Part shown: piece by piece, positions 36,795-45,500 of the stretch | Layout: each line of letters starts with the position of its first letter | How positions within the stretch are numbered: position 1 is the first letter of the stretch | Assembly (NCBI GenBank): GCA_028290405.1 | Contig: JAQGJX010000102.1 | Span: forward strand, 1 to 64,000 | Direction of reading: 5' to 3' | Source: Hyphomicrobiales bacterium | GTDB taxonomy: Bacteria > Pseudomonadota > Alphaproteobacteria > Rhizobiales > Beijerinckiaceae | Length of the DNA stretch: 64,000 nt | Position numbers and translations under genes: made by a program | The notes under the pieces: model-generated | What the model was told of the DNA's origin: nothing | Seen by the model: the letters and a program-made list of their open reading frames with translations, nothing else | Database searches by the model: none

Positions 36795-38258
36795 TCACCT
36801 GCGTGCGATCGCGAGGGCTAAGTCCGACCTCAGCGTGCAGGGAAAGCGCAGCAGGTCGCCCGGCGCGCTCGTCGAATCGAACTCCGCGACCGCTCGTCCG
36901 TCGCGGGTGTCCCACGCCACGACGCGGTAGGCGCCGGGCGCGAGTCCCGGCACGCCAACGATAAGATGAACCGGAGCGGACGCGGCGTCGCAGCGCCCGT
37001 CATGCGTCATGGCGTCCGTTCTCAAGAGCCAGACCACCGCTTGCGTCTCGCTGCCGCATCCAAAAGAAGCGACATCGCCGCAGGAGGCCTCGACCCGGCC
37101 GTTGAGGCAAGCGCGAGCGAACCCGCCCCAGTCGATCAGCGGCAGAAAATCCGCGAGCGCCCGCTGCGCCTTGCGCATGCCAGGCGTCAGCACGTGCGGG
37201 TGTCGATTGGGCCATCGCATGCCGCCGCCCGCCCCCCCTGAGGCGACGTGCGCCCATTGCATGTGCCGGAAGTATTCGTCGTCGAAGGTTTCCGGCAGCG
37301 TCTTGCGATGATCCTTGAACGTGTGGATCGGGCCATGCTCGCTATCGAGAAAGGGCCGTCCATCTTGGATTTCCGCAATTGCGCGCTGGACGATGCGCCC
37401 CATGGCCAGAGCGGGAGCGACCGTGTCGCGCGGATCGTCGATCGTGCCATGCTCGTAGATGTGCAGGCTGGCGAAATCCAGGTCAGGGTGGCGGAAGATG
37501 GGCTCTTCGAGGCGCATCTGCGGGTTCAGCGTCAGCTCAGGCCCGAACAGCGAAACGGTTTGCGGATGGGAGCGCCCATACAGGCGCATTTCAAGGGATC
37601 GCACATGTTGGCTCAAGTCATGGATGAAGTCGTCGAAGCCCGCCGCGCTGCCCTCCGCCTGCGCGGGATGGATCTCGTTCCACAAATCCCATGCGAACAA
37701 CGCGCCGCTTGCGCCCCAGCGCTCCACGGCGAACGTCAACCGCCCCTTGATGGCCGCGCGCGCGTCGGCGCACAGGAGCATGCGGGAGGGATGCGCAAGC
37801 GGGCCGCCATGGAGGCTGTTGTAAGGGTGCCGCCGCCAATGCAGCCATGTCCAGAAGGTGTCGAACGGGGTGAGCAGGATGCGGACGCCGACCTGCTCGC
37901 ATAGCGCGAAGAGGTCGTCCCACAATTGCACCATGGCGGGCACGAAGGCGCCGACCGGCCGCTCGATATAACGATGGCGCACCTGCGCATATTCGAGCAT
38001 CAACCGAATGCATGTGACGCCATGATCCCTGAGGCTCACGAGGCGATTGCGCACAGCGGGCAAGTCGCGGCGACGGAAAAGTCCCTCGAGCTCCGTCCAG
38101 CTGATCGCGTCGTTGTGCCCGATCGGCGTCCACGCGGCGCCGCTGGCCGTGACGAAGTACGGCGCGCCACGCGCGACTTCAATCCAATCAAGCTCGGGGT
38201 TCGCAGGGTTTGGGCGGGCGGCGGCGAATGGTGGAAACGCCGTGTCGTCTACATACAT
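36795..38258 (-). CDS. Cytoplasmic glycoside hydrolase, clan GH-A (cellulase-like barrel)
   Basis: The 487-residue protein has a TIM-barrel pattern. WDLWNEIHP near residue 195 gives the acid/base Glu after the clan-A Asn, and FLDSEHGPIHTF near 307 gives the nucleophile Glu. SLRDHGVTCIRLMLEYAQ is typical of the second strand. A beta-sandwich-like C-terminal part (about 400-487) follows. There is no signal peptide, which is unusual for polysaccharide hydrolases and suggests an intracellular oligosaccharide or glycoside substrate. Family 5-like is my best guess. Confidence 0.75.
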   Translation of the reverse strand: MYVDDTAFPPFAAARPNPANPELDWIEVARGAPYFVTASGAAWTPIGHNDAISWTELEGLFRRRDLPAVRNRLVSLRDHGVTCIRLMLEYAQVRHRYIERPVGAFVPAMVQLWDDLFALCEQVGVRILLTPFDTFWTWLHWRRHPYNSLHGGPLAHPSRMLLCADARAAIKGRLTFAVERWGASGALFAWDLWNEIHPAQAEGSAAGFDDFIHDLSQHVRSLEMRLYGRSHPQTVSLFGPELTLNPQMRLEEPIFRHPDLDFASLHIYEHGTIDDPRDTVAPALAMGRIVQRAIAEIQDGRPFLDSEHGPIHTFKDHRKTLPETFDDEYFRHMQWAHVASGGAGGGMRWPNRHPHVLTPGMRKAQRALADFLPLIDWGGFARACLNGRVEASCGDVASFGCGSETQAVVWLLRTDAMTHDGRCDAASAPVHLIVGVPGLAPGAYRVVAWDTRDGRAVAEFDSTSAPGDLLRFPCTLRSDLALAIARR

Positions 38259-38383
38259 GAATTCGCCAACTCCTCGCTATTTGGCCTCGGGCCGCATAGA
38301 GCAATGCGTCGGCCCCGTGGACCGCGGCGGCGACCTAAGCGTGTCAGGAAAGGCGGAAGGACCGATGCAGCGCCGAGCGCGGC

Positions 38384-38659
38384 CTAATGCCGGTTAGCCT
38401 GGTCGCCGCCTCTGGCGATTGCGACGCTGGCCTCCACGGCCTCGCTGGACTGGGCCTTTTCGGCGGCCGCCAACAGCAGCTCGCCGAGTTCTCTGGCGTT
38501 TTCCGGCGAGAGCGCGACGGCGGTTCGCAGAGAGGGCTCAGTGTCGCCACCCGTCTCGAGGAACGCGACGCGAATGATCCGTCCCGCCGTGATGACGAAG
38601 CGATTGGCGAGCACCGCGGGACCGGACAATGCGACTTTGATTTCGGGGTTCTCGATCAT
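38384..38659 (-). CDS. Hypothetical protein, 91 aa
   Basis: The protein has a beta-rich first half (IKVALSGPAVLANRFVITAG) and a helical second half (ALSPENARELGELLLAAAEKA). Similar small proteins with an ending of the AVALxxxxAxELGxxLL type are frequent in Hyphomicrobiales. No function can be assigned. The reading frame is well supported by composition. Confidence 0.55.
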   Translation of the reverse strand: MIENPEIKVALSGPAVLANRFVITAGRIIRVAFLETGGDTEPSLRTAVALSPENARELGELLLAAAEKAQSSEAVEASVAIARGGDQANRH

Positions 38660-38791
38660 GGGAAACCAAACGGCGCTTGCGCCCGCGCGTTCCCGCCAAT
38701 GCTGGCGAAATCTTGCAGAGCGCAGTTGCGCAGGCGCGCCAGCGGGGGCGCAACTGAGCCGAACTCAGCGCGCCCCCTGCCCGGCCGCGAG

Positions 38792-39898
38792 TCACACCAG
38801 CAGCAAGCCATCCCAGTAGGAATGGGACGTGGTTACGCCAACGGCGTCGTCGAGGTGTCCGGTCCACCCCGTCGGCCCGCGATATTCGGCGTATTGGCAC
38901 GACGTCAGGTCGGCGTTGGCGACCGAGACGTTCGAGACGGCGCCATACGCGTCGATGAACCGCCCGCCGGAATGGTCTACCTCAACCGTTGGATTCAGAA
39001 CGTCAAGCACGCTGGACGCGCTGGTGGTGTGCGTCCCAATCGTGGCGACGAAGTTCGTCAGGGCAGCGCTTTCGATGAACGTATCGTCGACTGAATACAG
39101 GTTGGCTTCGCCGCTGATGTTGATGTTGCTGCAGGCGAGCCACCCGGTCGTGGGATCGGCGTAGACATTGTTTGTCGAGCGCACCTCGACTCCGTTTTCG
39201 AGACCAAGATTGAATGTCCCCCGGTCGCCCGCGTTGTTGTGCGCGATGATGTTCCCTGTAAGGTTCATGTGGCCAGCGTGGACTTGGCCGACGATGCCGG
39301 TTTCGCCGTTACCCTCGAACGTCCCGCCCGACACGTCGGCGTCGCCCATCTTGAAGTTGAGCCCCTGCTTGTCGTTATCGAGACATTGCACATTGCGGAT
39401 CGTGTACAGCGTCGCGGCTGCGTCCTCGGACACCTGAATGCCGTCGCCCGCGCCGAGCCGAAGGGTGCTGTTCTTGCAGATGGACCCGTCCACCAGCGTC
39501 AGCGCAGCGCCCCAGTCGGCGACGATGCCCGTGCCGTTGCCGTCGTAAACGCCGCCATGAACGCTCGCCGTCCCGCCATCGGTCACGTACACGCCGATCC
39601 TGGCGTGCGATACGTCGATGGAGTCGATCGTGACCCCGGCGGCCTGCACGATCACCCCATGGCGCACGCCGCCGCCGTCAATCAGCGGATCCGCGCCCTC
39701 GCCGTATGATGACACCGTGACGTTCGGTTGCCGAATCCAGAGCGACTCGTTCCACTGCTGGCCAGCATGCAGAAACAACTGTGCGCCGTCGGCGAGCGCG
39801 TTCTTGGCGGCGGCCAGGCTAGCCAGCGCTGCGTCAGGCGAGCCGCCGGAGTTTTCATCGCTCCCGTTCAGCGCGTCAACGTAAATCATTTGCGTCAT
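38792..39898 (-). CDS. Right-handed parallel beta-helix protein
   Basis: The 368-residue protein starts MTQMIYVDALNGSDENSGGS, the classic opening of pectate-lyase-like beta-helix proteins. It then runs through repeated short strands with Gly-Asn turns (GVYVTDGGTASVHGGVYDGN, DVSGGTFEGNGETGIVG). There is no signal peptide or cleavage site. It could be a surface or phage-tail-like protein secreted another way, or a polysaccharide lyase. Its neighbour is a glycoside hydrolase on the same strand. Confidence 0.75.
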   Translation of the reverse strand: MTQMIYVDALNGSDENSGGSPDAALASLAAAKNALADGAQLFLHAGQQWNESLWIRQPNVTVSSYGEGADPLIDGGGVRHGVIVQAAGVTIDSIDVSHARIGVYVTDGGTASVHGGVYDGNGTGIVADWGAALTLVDGSICKNSTLRLGAGDGIQVSEDAAATLYTIRNVQCLDNDKQGLNFKMGDADVSGGTFEGNGETGIVGQVHAGHMNLTGNIIAHNNAGDRGTFNLGLENGVEVRSTNNVYADPTTGWLACSNINISGEANLYSVDDTFIESAALTNFVATIGTHTTSASSVLDVLNPTVEVDHSGGRFIDAYGAVSNVSVANADLTSCQYAEYRGPTGWTGHLDDAVGVTTSHSYWDGLLLV

Positions 39899-40089
39899 CC
39901 ACTCTTTCCTTCCGCTTGCTCGACTCGCCAGCGAGCCGGATCACCAGGCAGCCCCATGAAGGGCCGCCAAGCGGGAAGAACTTGTGGCGATGCGTGACGA
40001 TTTCTTGGCCGTTCAAGGCCATTTCATGAACGCAGACGGAGCAGGAACAGCGCCAGGACGTGGGCGTCGTCGAGGGGCGAGGAACGCGT

Positions 40090-41895
40090 TCAAGATTGCG
40101 CATGCCTCAGTACGCCGGTCTCCAAATGATGCAGCAACCTCGGCGCGCCCTCCTGCATCGTCGCTTCCGCGCCGGTACGGCTCGCCAGTTGTACGAAAGT
40201 GTCTACGCCGACCGGGGGGCTGAACAGGAAGCCTTGCCCGCGCGTGCATCCCATTTCCATCAGAAGACGCCGTTCCGCCTCCGTCTCGATTCCCTCGGCC
40301 ACAAGGTCGAACTTCAGTTCGGCCGCGATCTTAATGAGTCCATCCACGACGATGCGTTTCGTTGCGCTGGCGGTCAGCTCGCGCACGAGGCTTCTGTCGA
40401 TCTTGATCTCGCTGACGGGAAACGCCTCGAGCAGCCGCAGCGTCGAGTAGCCGGCGCCGAAGTTATCGATGGCGATGCCGATGCCCAAATCCCGCAGATG
40501 GCGGAAGGTCATGAGCATCTCGTCGGACTCGTCGGTCATCATGCGTTCGGACAGCTCGAGCTTCAACCATGACGGGTCGACCCTGCTGGCCGAGAGAACG
40601 CCCTCCACGTAGCTCACGAAATCGCGGCGCGTGAACTCCACGTCGGAAACGTTGAACGCGAATTGCAGCGGGCGCGTTTTGCCGGCGTTCACCCGGCGGG
40701 CGAATTCGGCGATGGACCTCAACCCGCGGCGGCCGATATCGAGAATGATGCCGGTGTTTTCGGCGTGAGACACGAAGCGCTGCGGTTCCTGCAATCCCAG
40801 CACGCCATGGGACCAACGCAGCAGCGCCTCCGCGCCGATCACCTCTCCGCCTTCAAGCAGGACCTGCGGTTGGAAGTGGTAGAGGAAGTCGCCATTGGCG
40901 ACCGCTTCCTGAAGCTCGTTCGTCAGCCGCAGGCGCTCGTCGGCTGACCGCGCGCCATGGACGTCGAAGCCCCGGCTTTCGCGAAGGCGCGTGGACTTGG
41001 ATTGCTCCAGCGCAGTGGCGGCGTTGCGCACGAGGGCGACCGGATTGGATCCCACCTCTCCCGTCACATAACCAATGGCGAAGCGCGGGCGAATGCTCGC
41101 GCCAGGAAGGGTGTAACGCTCCTCGAGCACTTCCACGACGTATGCAAGCTGGTCGCGCACATCGACGCCGGTTCCAGCCGTAAACGCGATGGCGAATTTA
41201 TCGCCCTCCAGCCGCGCGGCGATGTCCGCGCCCAGCATGGTCATGCGTTGCGCAATTTGCACCAAAAGCGCGTCGCCGATGTCGAAGCCGTAACCGGAGT
41301 TGACGTCCTTGAACTGGGCGACGTCGACGTTGACCACGAGAACCGGATGCACGGCGTTGATCTTGCCCAGCGCATCCACGAAGGACGAGGCGTTGAGGCT
41401 GGACGTGAGCCGGTCCAGGTGCGCGTTCCCGGGGCTTTTCGCGACGCACTGGCGCGCTGTGACGTCGCGCATGAAGCCGACGAAATGCGTCACGTCTCCC
41501 CCGTTGCCACGGATGGGCATCAGCCGCAGTTCGTTCCAAAAGGCCGTCCCGTCCTTTTTATAATTACGCAGCGTCACCTTGGCGGAGGCGCCGCTTGCGA
41601 TCGCGGCGCGCATCTGTTCGACCTGCGGCTGCAGCCGTTCGTCACCCTGAAGATAGCGGCAGTTTTTGCCTACAATGTCTGCGCTTTTATAGCCGGTGAT
41701 CGCCTCGAAGGCTGCGTTGACATAGATGATTGGCATATCGTCCAGGCGGCAATCGGCCACCAGCACGCCTTCGCTGGTGTTCTCGCCAAGGCTGGAGAAC
41801 GGATTCTCACGCGTGGCCGCCGCCGCCCCTGACGCCCTTGTGCGAAGGCCAGCTAGATTGCCAAGGTTCCGGCTCCAGTTTTCGATTATTCCCAT
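40090..41895 (-). CDS. LOV-domain photoreceptor with GGDEF and EAL domains
   Basis: ATG 41895 has ggag nine bases upstream; the track start (41922) is a TTG. The LOV core GKNCRYLQGDE holds the flavin-adduct cysteine (about residue 79), and NYKKDGTAFWNEL holds the two flavin-binding Asn. In the last strand, THFVGFMRDVT, the usual Gln (FVGVQxD) is Met (about 142). The GGDEF motif is degraded to LEGDKF, so cyclase activity is unlikely. The EAL domain keeps AEALLRW, ELSE, IKIDRS and AEGIET, but DDFGTG is DNFGAG, losing one metal-binding Asp. It is a probable blue-light c-di-GMP receptor or weak phosphodiesterase in the cytoplasm. Confidence 0.9.
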   Translation of the reverse strand: MGIIENWSRNLGNLAGLRTRASGAAAATRENPFSSLGENTSEGVLVADCRLDDMPIIYVNAAFEAITGYKSADIVGKNCRYLQGDERLQPQVEQMRAAIASGASAKVTLRNYKKDGTAFWNELRLMPIRGNGGDVTHFVGFMRDVTARQCVAKSPGNAHLDRLTSSLNASSFVDALGKINAVHPVLVVNVDVAQFKDVNSGYGFDIGDALLVQIAQRMTMLGADIAARLEGDKFAIAFTAGTGVDVRDQLAYVVEVLEERYTLPGASIRPRFAIGYVTGEVGSNPVALVRNAATALEQSKSTRLRESRGFDVHGARSADERLRLTNELQEAVANGDFLYHFQPQVLLEGGEVIGAEALLRWSHGVLGLQEPQRFVSHAENTGIILDIGRRGLRSIAEFARRVNAGKTRPLQFAFNVSDVEFTRRDFVSYVEGVLSASRVDPSWLKLELSERMMTDESDEMLMTFRHLRDLGIGIAIDNFGAGYSTLRLLEAFPVSEIKIDRSLVRELTASATKRIVVDGLIKIAAELKFDLVAEGIETEAERRLLMEMGCTRGQGFLFSPPVGVDTFVQLASRTGAEATMQEGAPRLLHHLETGVLRHAQS

Positions 41896-42097
41896 GGCGT
41901 TAGGACTCCAGCGATTGGCCAAGGCCTAACACCGTCTGCTTGTGGCCGCGTGAACCGGAACGCTAAAACGCCATGTGGATCGTCAGCCTGTCTTTAACCT
42001 TCGGGCAGCGGTCAAGAGCGCGTGGGGGGAATGGCCCACCGCAAGGTCTTGCCCGTTCGTTAGCGCCCCGAAACACCACGGGCGCAGTCTAGTATGA

Positions 42098-42496
42098 TCA
42101 GATACGGTTCTGCTTTTTTTCAACCAAGGCGGCTCTCAGTTGGCGCACGATGGCGCGCAGCTTGACGTTCTCCTCGCCAAGCCTGCGGCATTCGACGAGG
42201 AGATCCTCGGTTCCCGCGCCGCCTGCCATCAGCGCCGGGTCAGTCTGGGTCGCCGACAGCATGAGACCCAATTCGGAATGGTTGCGCCACGCGACGCGCG
42301 CCCAATAGGTCTTCCCCCTTTGGGGTATGTTCAACTGAAATTCGTCCGGCAAGTCGATGACGGAATCCAGCGTGACCTTGGCTCCGGACGCGGAGATGTT
42401 TCGCACCATGCAATCGACGGTCGAAGACCCGTTGTTGAAGATGATGCGGGCGCCAAGCAGCGACCTTGATCTCACGGCACGTTCCGGATTGTCCAT
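42098..42496 (-). CDS. PilZ-domain protein with C-terminal coiled coil
   Basis: The 132-residue protein has a PilZ-like barrel. It contains CMVRNISASGAKVTL (the NxSxxG half of the c-di-GMP site) and YWARVAWRNHSELGLML. The N-terminal RxxxR half is not intact: RSRSLLGAR has Arg spacing that does not fit. It may bind c-di-GMP weakly or not at all. Residues 95-132 form a heptad-like helix (LLVECRRLGEENVKLRAIV), suggesting dimerisation. It is just downstream of the large fusion gene, separated by a hairpin. Confidence 0.8.
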   Translation of the reverse strand: MDNPERAVRSRSLLGARIIFNNGSSTVDCMVRNISASGAKVTLDSVIDLPDEFQLNIPQRGKTYWARVAWRNHSELGLMLSATQTDPALMAGGAGTEDLLVECRRLGEENVKLRAIVRQLRAALVEKKQNRI

Positions 42497-42537
42497 GGTG
42501 GAAAACCTTTACAGCCCCCGCGCTCTTACCTGCGTCA

Positions 42538-42566
42538 CGCCTGGCTGAAGCTCTATCAGCCAGGCG
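42538..42566 (-). terminator. Strong hairpin between the fusion gene and pilZ-domain gene
   Basis: A perfect 11-bp stem cgcctggctga/tcagccaggcg with loop agctcta starts 8 nt after the fusion gene stop. It lacks a T tract but is the longest perfect stem in the window. It probably ends or stabilises the long transcript. Confidence 0.6.
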
Positions 42567-42574
42567 CGCCGCCC

Positions 42575-45500
42575 CTACTCCGCCGCGATCATGCCCTTGT
42601 CGGCCCCACGGGGAAGATGCAGGGATCCATCAAGCTCAAGCGAGATGACGCTCCCATCTTTGACGTTCGCCAGTCCGGACAGGCCGACGATCATCGTCAG
42701 GTCATGCTCTCGCGCCAGAATGGCGGTATGGCTCAGCCATCCGCCCACCTCCGCCGCCACGCCGCCGAGCCGCGAGAAATAGGGCAGCCAGGCGGGGCTC
42801 ACCATGGAGGTGACGAGGATGTCCCCGTCCTGCAGCCGTTCGACGGCGTCGGCGAAATCGTCGTCGGCGACCACGAGAGCGCGGCCCGTCACGGCCCGCG
42901 AACCCGCGACCCTCGCGCCTTTCAGGGCGCCAGGCTTTGCTTCGCCGGCCTGTTGAGCAGCTCCGCCAAGAGTTTCCAGATGCGCGACCGTGAGGCTCGC
43001 GGGCAGCGAGGGCGCCTTGGCGAGCGCCGCAGCCGCAGCTTTGCGCGCCGCCGCGCGGCCCTTCGCCTCGCCGGGCATGAGGGTCGCCAACTCGTCGAGG
43101 GTGAGTTGAAAGACGAGGTCCCCGAGCCCCAGCCGCTGCGAGAGCGCGAGGACGATGTGGCGGATGACCGCAAGCTCACGCGCCGCTTCGTGCTTGGCGT
43201 CTTCCTTCAATGTCTGGAACTGAAGCGCCCGCTGCACGGCCTCAAGCGTCTTGCGGGGGAGAGTCGCCAGAGACCGCGTGTGCGGATGCGCGGGCGCGAA
43301 GGCCTGCGCCACAAGGCTGAACGACTCGGGCGTCTCCGAATAACGCGGACACGCGAGTTCGTAGTCGAACGCGGCGCGGTGCCCGATAGCCCGCGCCAGC
43401 AGGGCGTCGCGCGTTTCCGGATCCCCCGTGAGCGCCTGGCCGACGAGCGCTGACACGCGCGGCTGCGCGGCGCCGGCAAACACCGCTGCTGCGTCCTCGC
43501 CGGCCTGCGCCAGCAACTTGCTGGCCTGCGCAAGATAGAAAGCCCCGGCGATGTTGATGGCGTCCGCCACCGGGTATGTTTGCAGGATGAAGCTGCGCCG
43601 CAGGTCTTCAAGGGTCCACTGCAGCCGGTCTGTCGTCATCGCGTGGAAGTCAGCGACTTCGAGCACCGACATGCGTGCGTCGAACACGGGCAAGAAATCC
43701 AGCGCGTAACCTTGCGCGATCCGATCGGCGGAACGCGCAAGCCGGCGCGCCGCGGCCGCGCTGAAACGAACGGCGCGCGCGCGCTCCTCACGCATGTCCA
43801 CATAGAGGCGGCCATACACCGGGACGAGGTAATCGCGAGACTCCTCGTCGGCGTTGTACGTGACGCCGAGCGAGCGGCACGCCAGGTCGACGCTTCCGCC
43901 AGGCGCCCAGATCTCTTGCATCAGAGACAGGGAGAGCGGCGTGGGCCGCGGCAGAACTTCCGACATACCGGTCTGGGCGAAGACGATCTCATCGACTTCG
44001 ACGCCCGCTGCGAGCGCGAGAACGCGGTCGCGCTCCTGTTCTACCGGGCTATCCAGCAGGCTTGTCACATCCCGGCTCTGTACGATGCGGAACGCGCCCT
44101 CGCAGTAAGTCCACTCGATATCCTGCGGAGCCCCGAAGGCCGCTTCGGCCTTGCGCCCTATAGCCAGGAGCGGCTGCAGATCCATCGGAGGTTCGCCGCC
44201 GGACTGGATGGCGCCGCTGAGGCGTCCGAAGGTATACCCCTTGGGCGCAGCAAGACCAGACACGAGGTCCTCGGCTGTGCCCTCAACCATCTCGATGAGA
44301 GAACTGCCTGCGCAAGAGGGATGGCGGGTGAACAACACGCCCGCATGATCCGCCTTCACCATGGCCTGCACGATGACGTTTGGGGCGCCAGCGCCGCGAA
44401 CATAGCTCGAGGCGCGTTCGGTGGAGAACGACGCGATGACCTTGTCGAGCGCATCCCCGAACGCCTCGCGGCCAACGTGGAGGACGCTGTCGAAGACGCC
44501 TGCGAAACTGTGCTGCTCGCCATCTTCGCCCGCAGCCGAGCTGCGCACCGCCACGCGGTCGGCGCCGACGCGCCGCCACACGCCCTCGAGCTGGTCGCAC
44601 TGCTCCTGCGGGCTCATGGCGGCGTACCTGTCCAGGAACGCGCTGGTAAGCACCACGCCCCTGGGAACCGGAACGCCCATCTCTATGAGCTTGCCAAGCC
44701 GATAGGCCTTGTTGCCGCAGTCCTGCCGCTCTCCCGCATGGGAGAGATCAACCACTGCGGCGCTTGCCCTGCGCGCACGGGCGTAAGCGCGCCACGGCTG
44801 CTGCACAAGCCAGCGCTGACCGAACAGGAAGACCATGCTGGCGATCATGTAGATGTTCGCGGCGGCGCTCAAAAGGGCCGCGACCGCAGCGAACGCCGGG
44901 AAGCCGATCAGCCAGGCGGCCGCGATGGACCGCCCCGTTCGTGCGAACGCCACATGCAGATAAGCGGCGACAAGCGCCCCGAACGCGATCGGCAAAACAA
45001 AGTAAGGATCGCGCTCAGCCACCTGCCCTAGCCACAGGACGCCGCCAGCGTCCCTGCCCGCAACCTCCTGCACCGCAGAAACGCACAAGGTGAGCAACGG
45101 CAGGAAGAGCAGCGCAATGAGATTGCGCGCGGGCGTGAGCCCATGACGCTTGTAGAAAGCCCGGATGGCGCGCGCGCGCCGCGCAGGGTCTTCACGCAGC
45201 CGTTCGCGCAAGGTCGAGAACTCGCCTGAAAGCGCCCGCATGGCCGCTTGGTCGCGCTCAGCCTTCAGGGATACGGGAAGGACGATCAATCGCGAAAGCG
45301 CTGCGAGGATCAGCACGCCGACGAGGAACCCGGTGCGGTCCACCATCCATTGCAGCGCCAGAGCCAACCCGGCGACAGCCTTCGTCCACAGCGTGCGCTG
45401 CGCCTCTTCCTGCCATGCGACGACGTGGGGCGGCCGGGCGCCCTCGGTGAAATACTCCCATGGAACAGTGTAGCGGCCGCGGAAATCATGGCCGGCCTGC

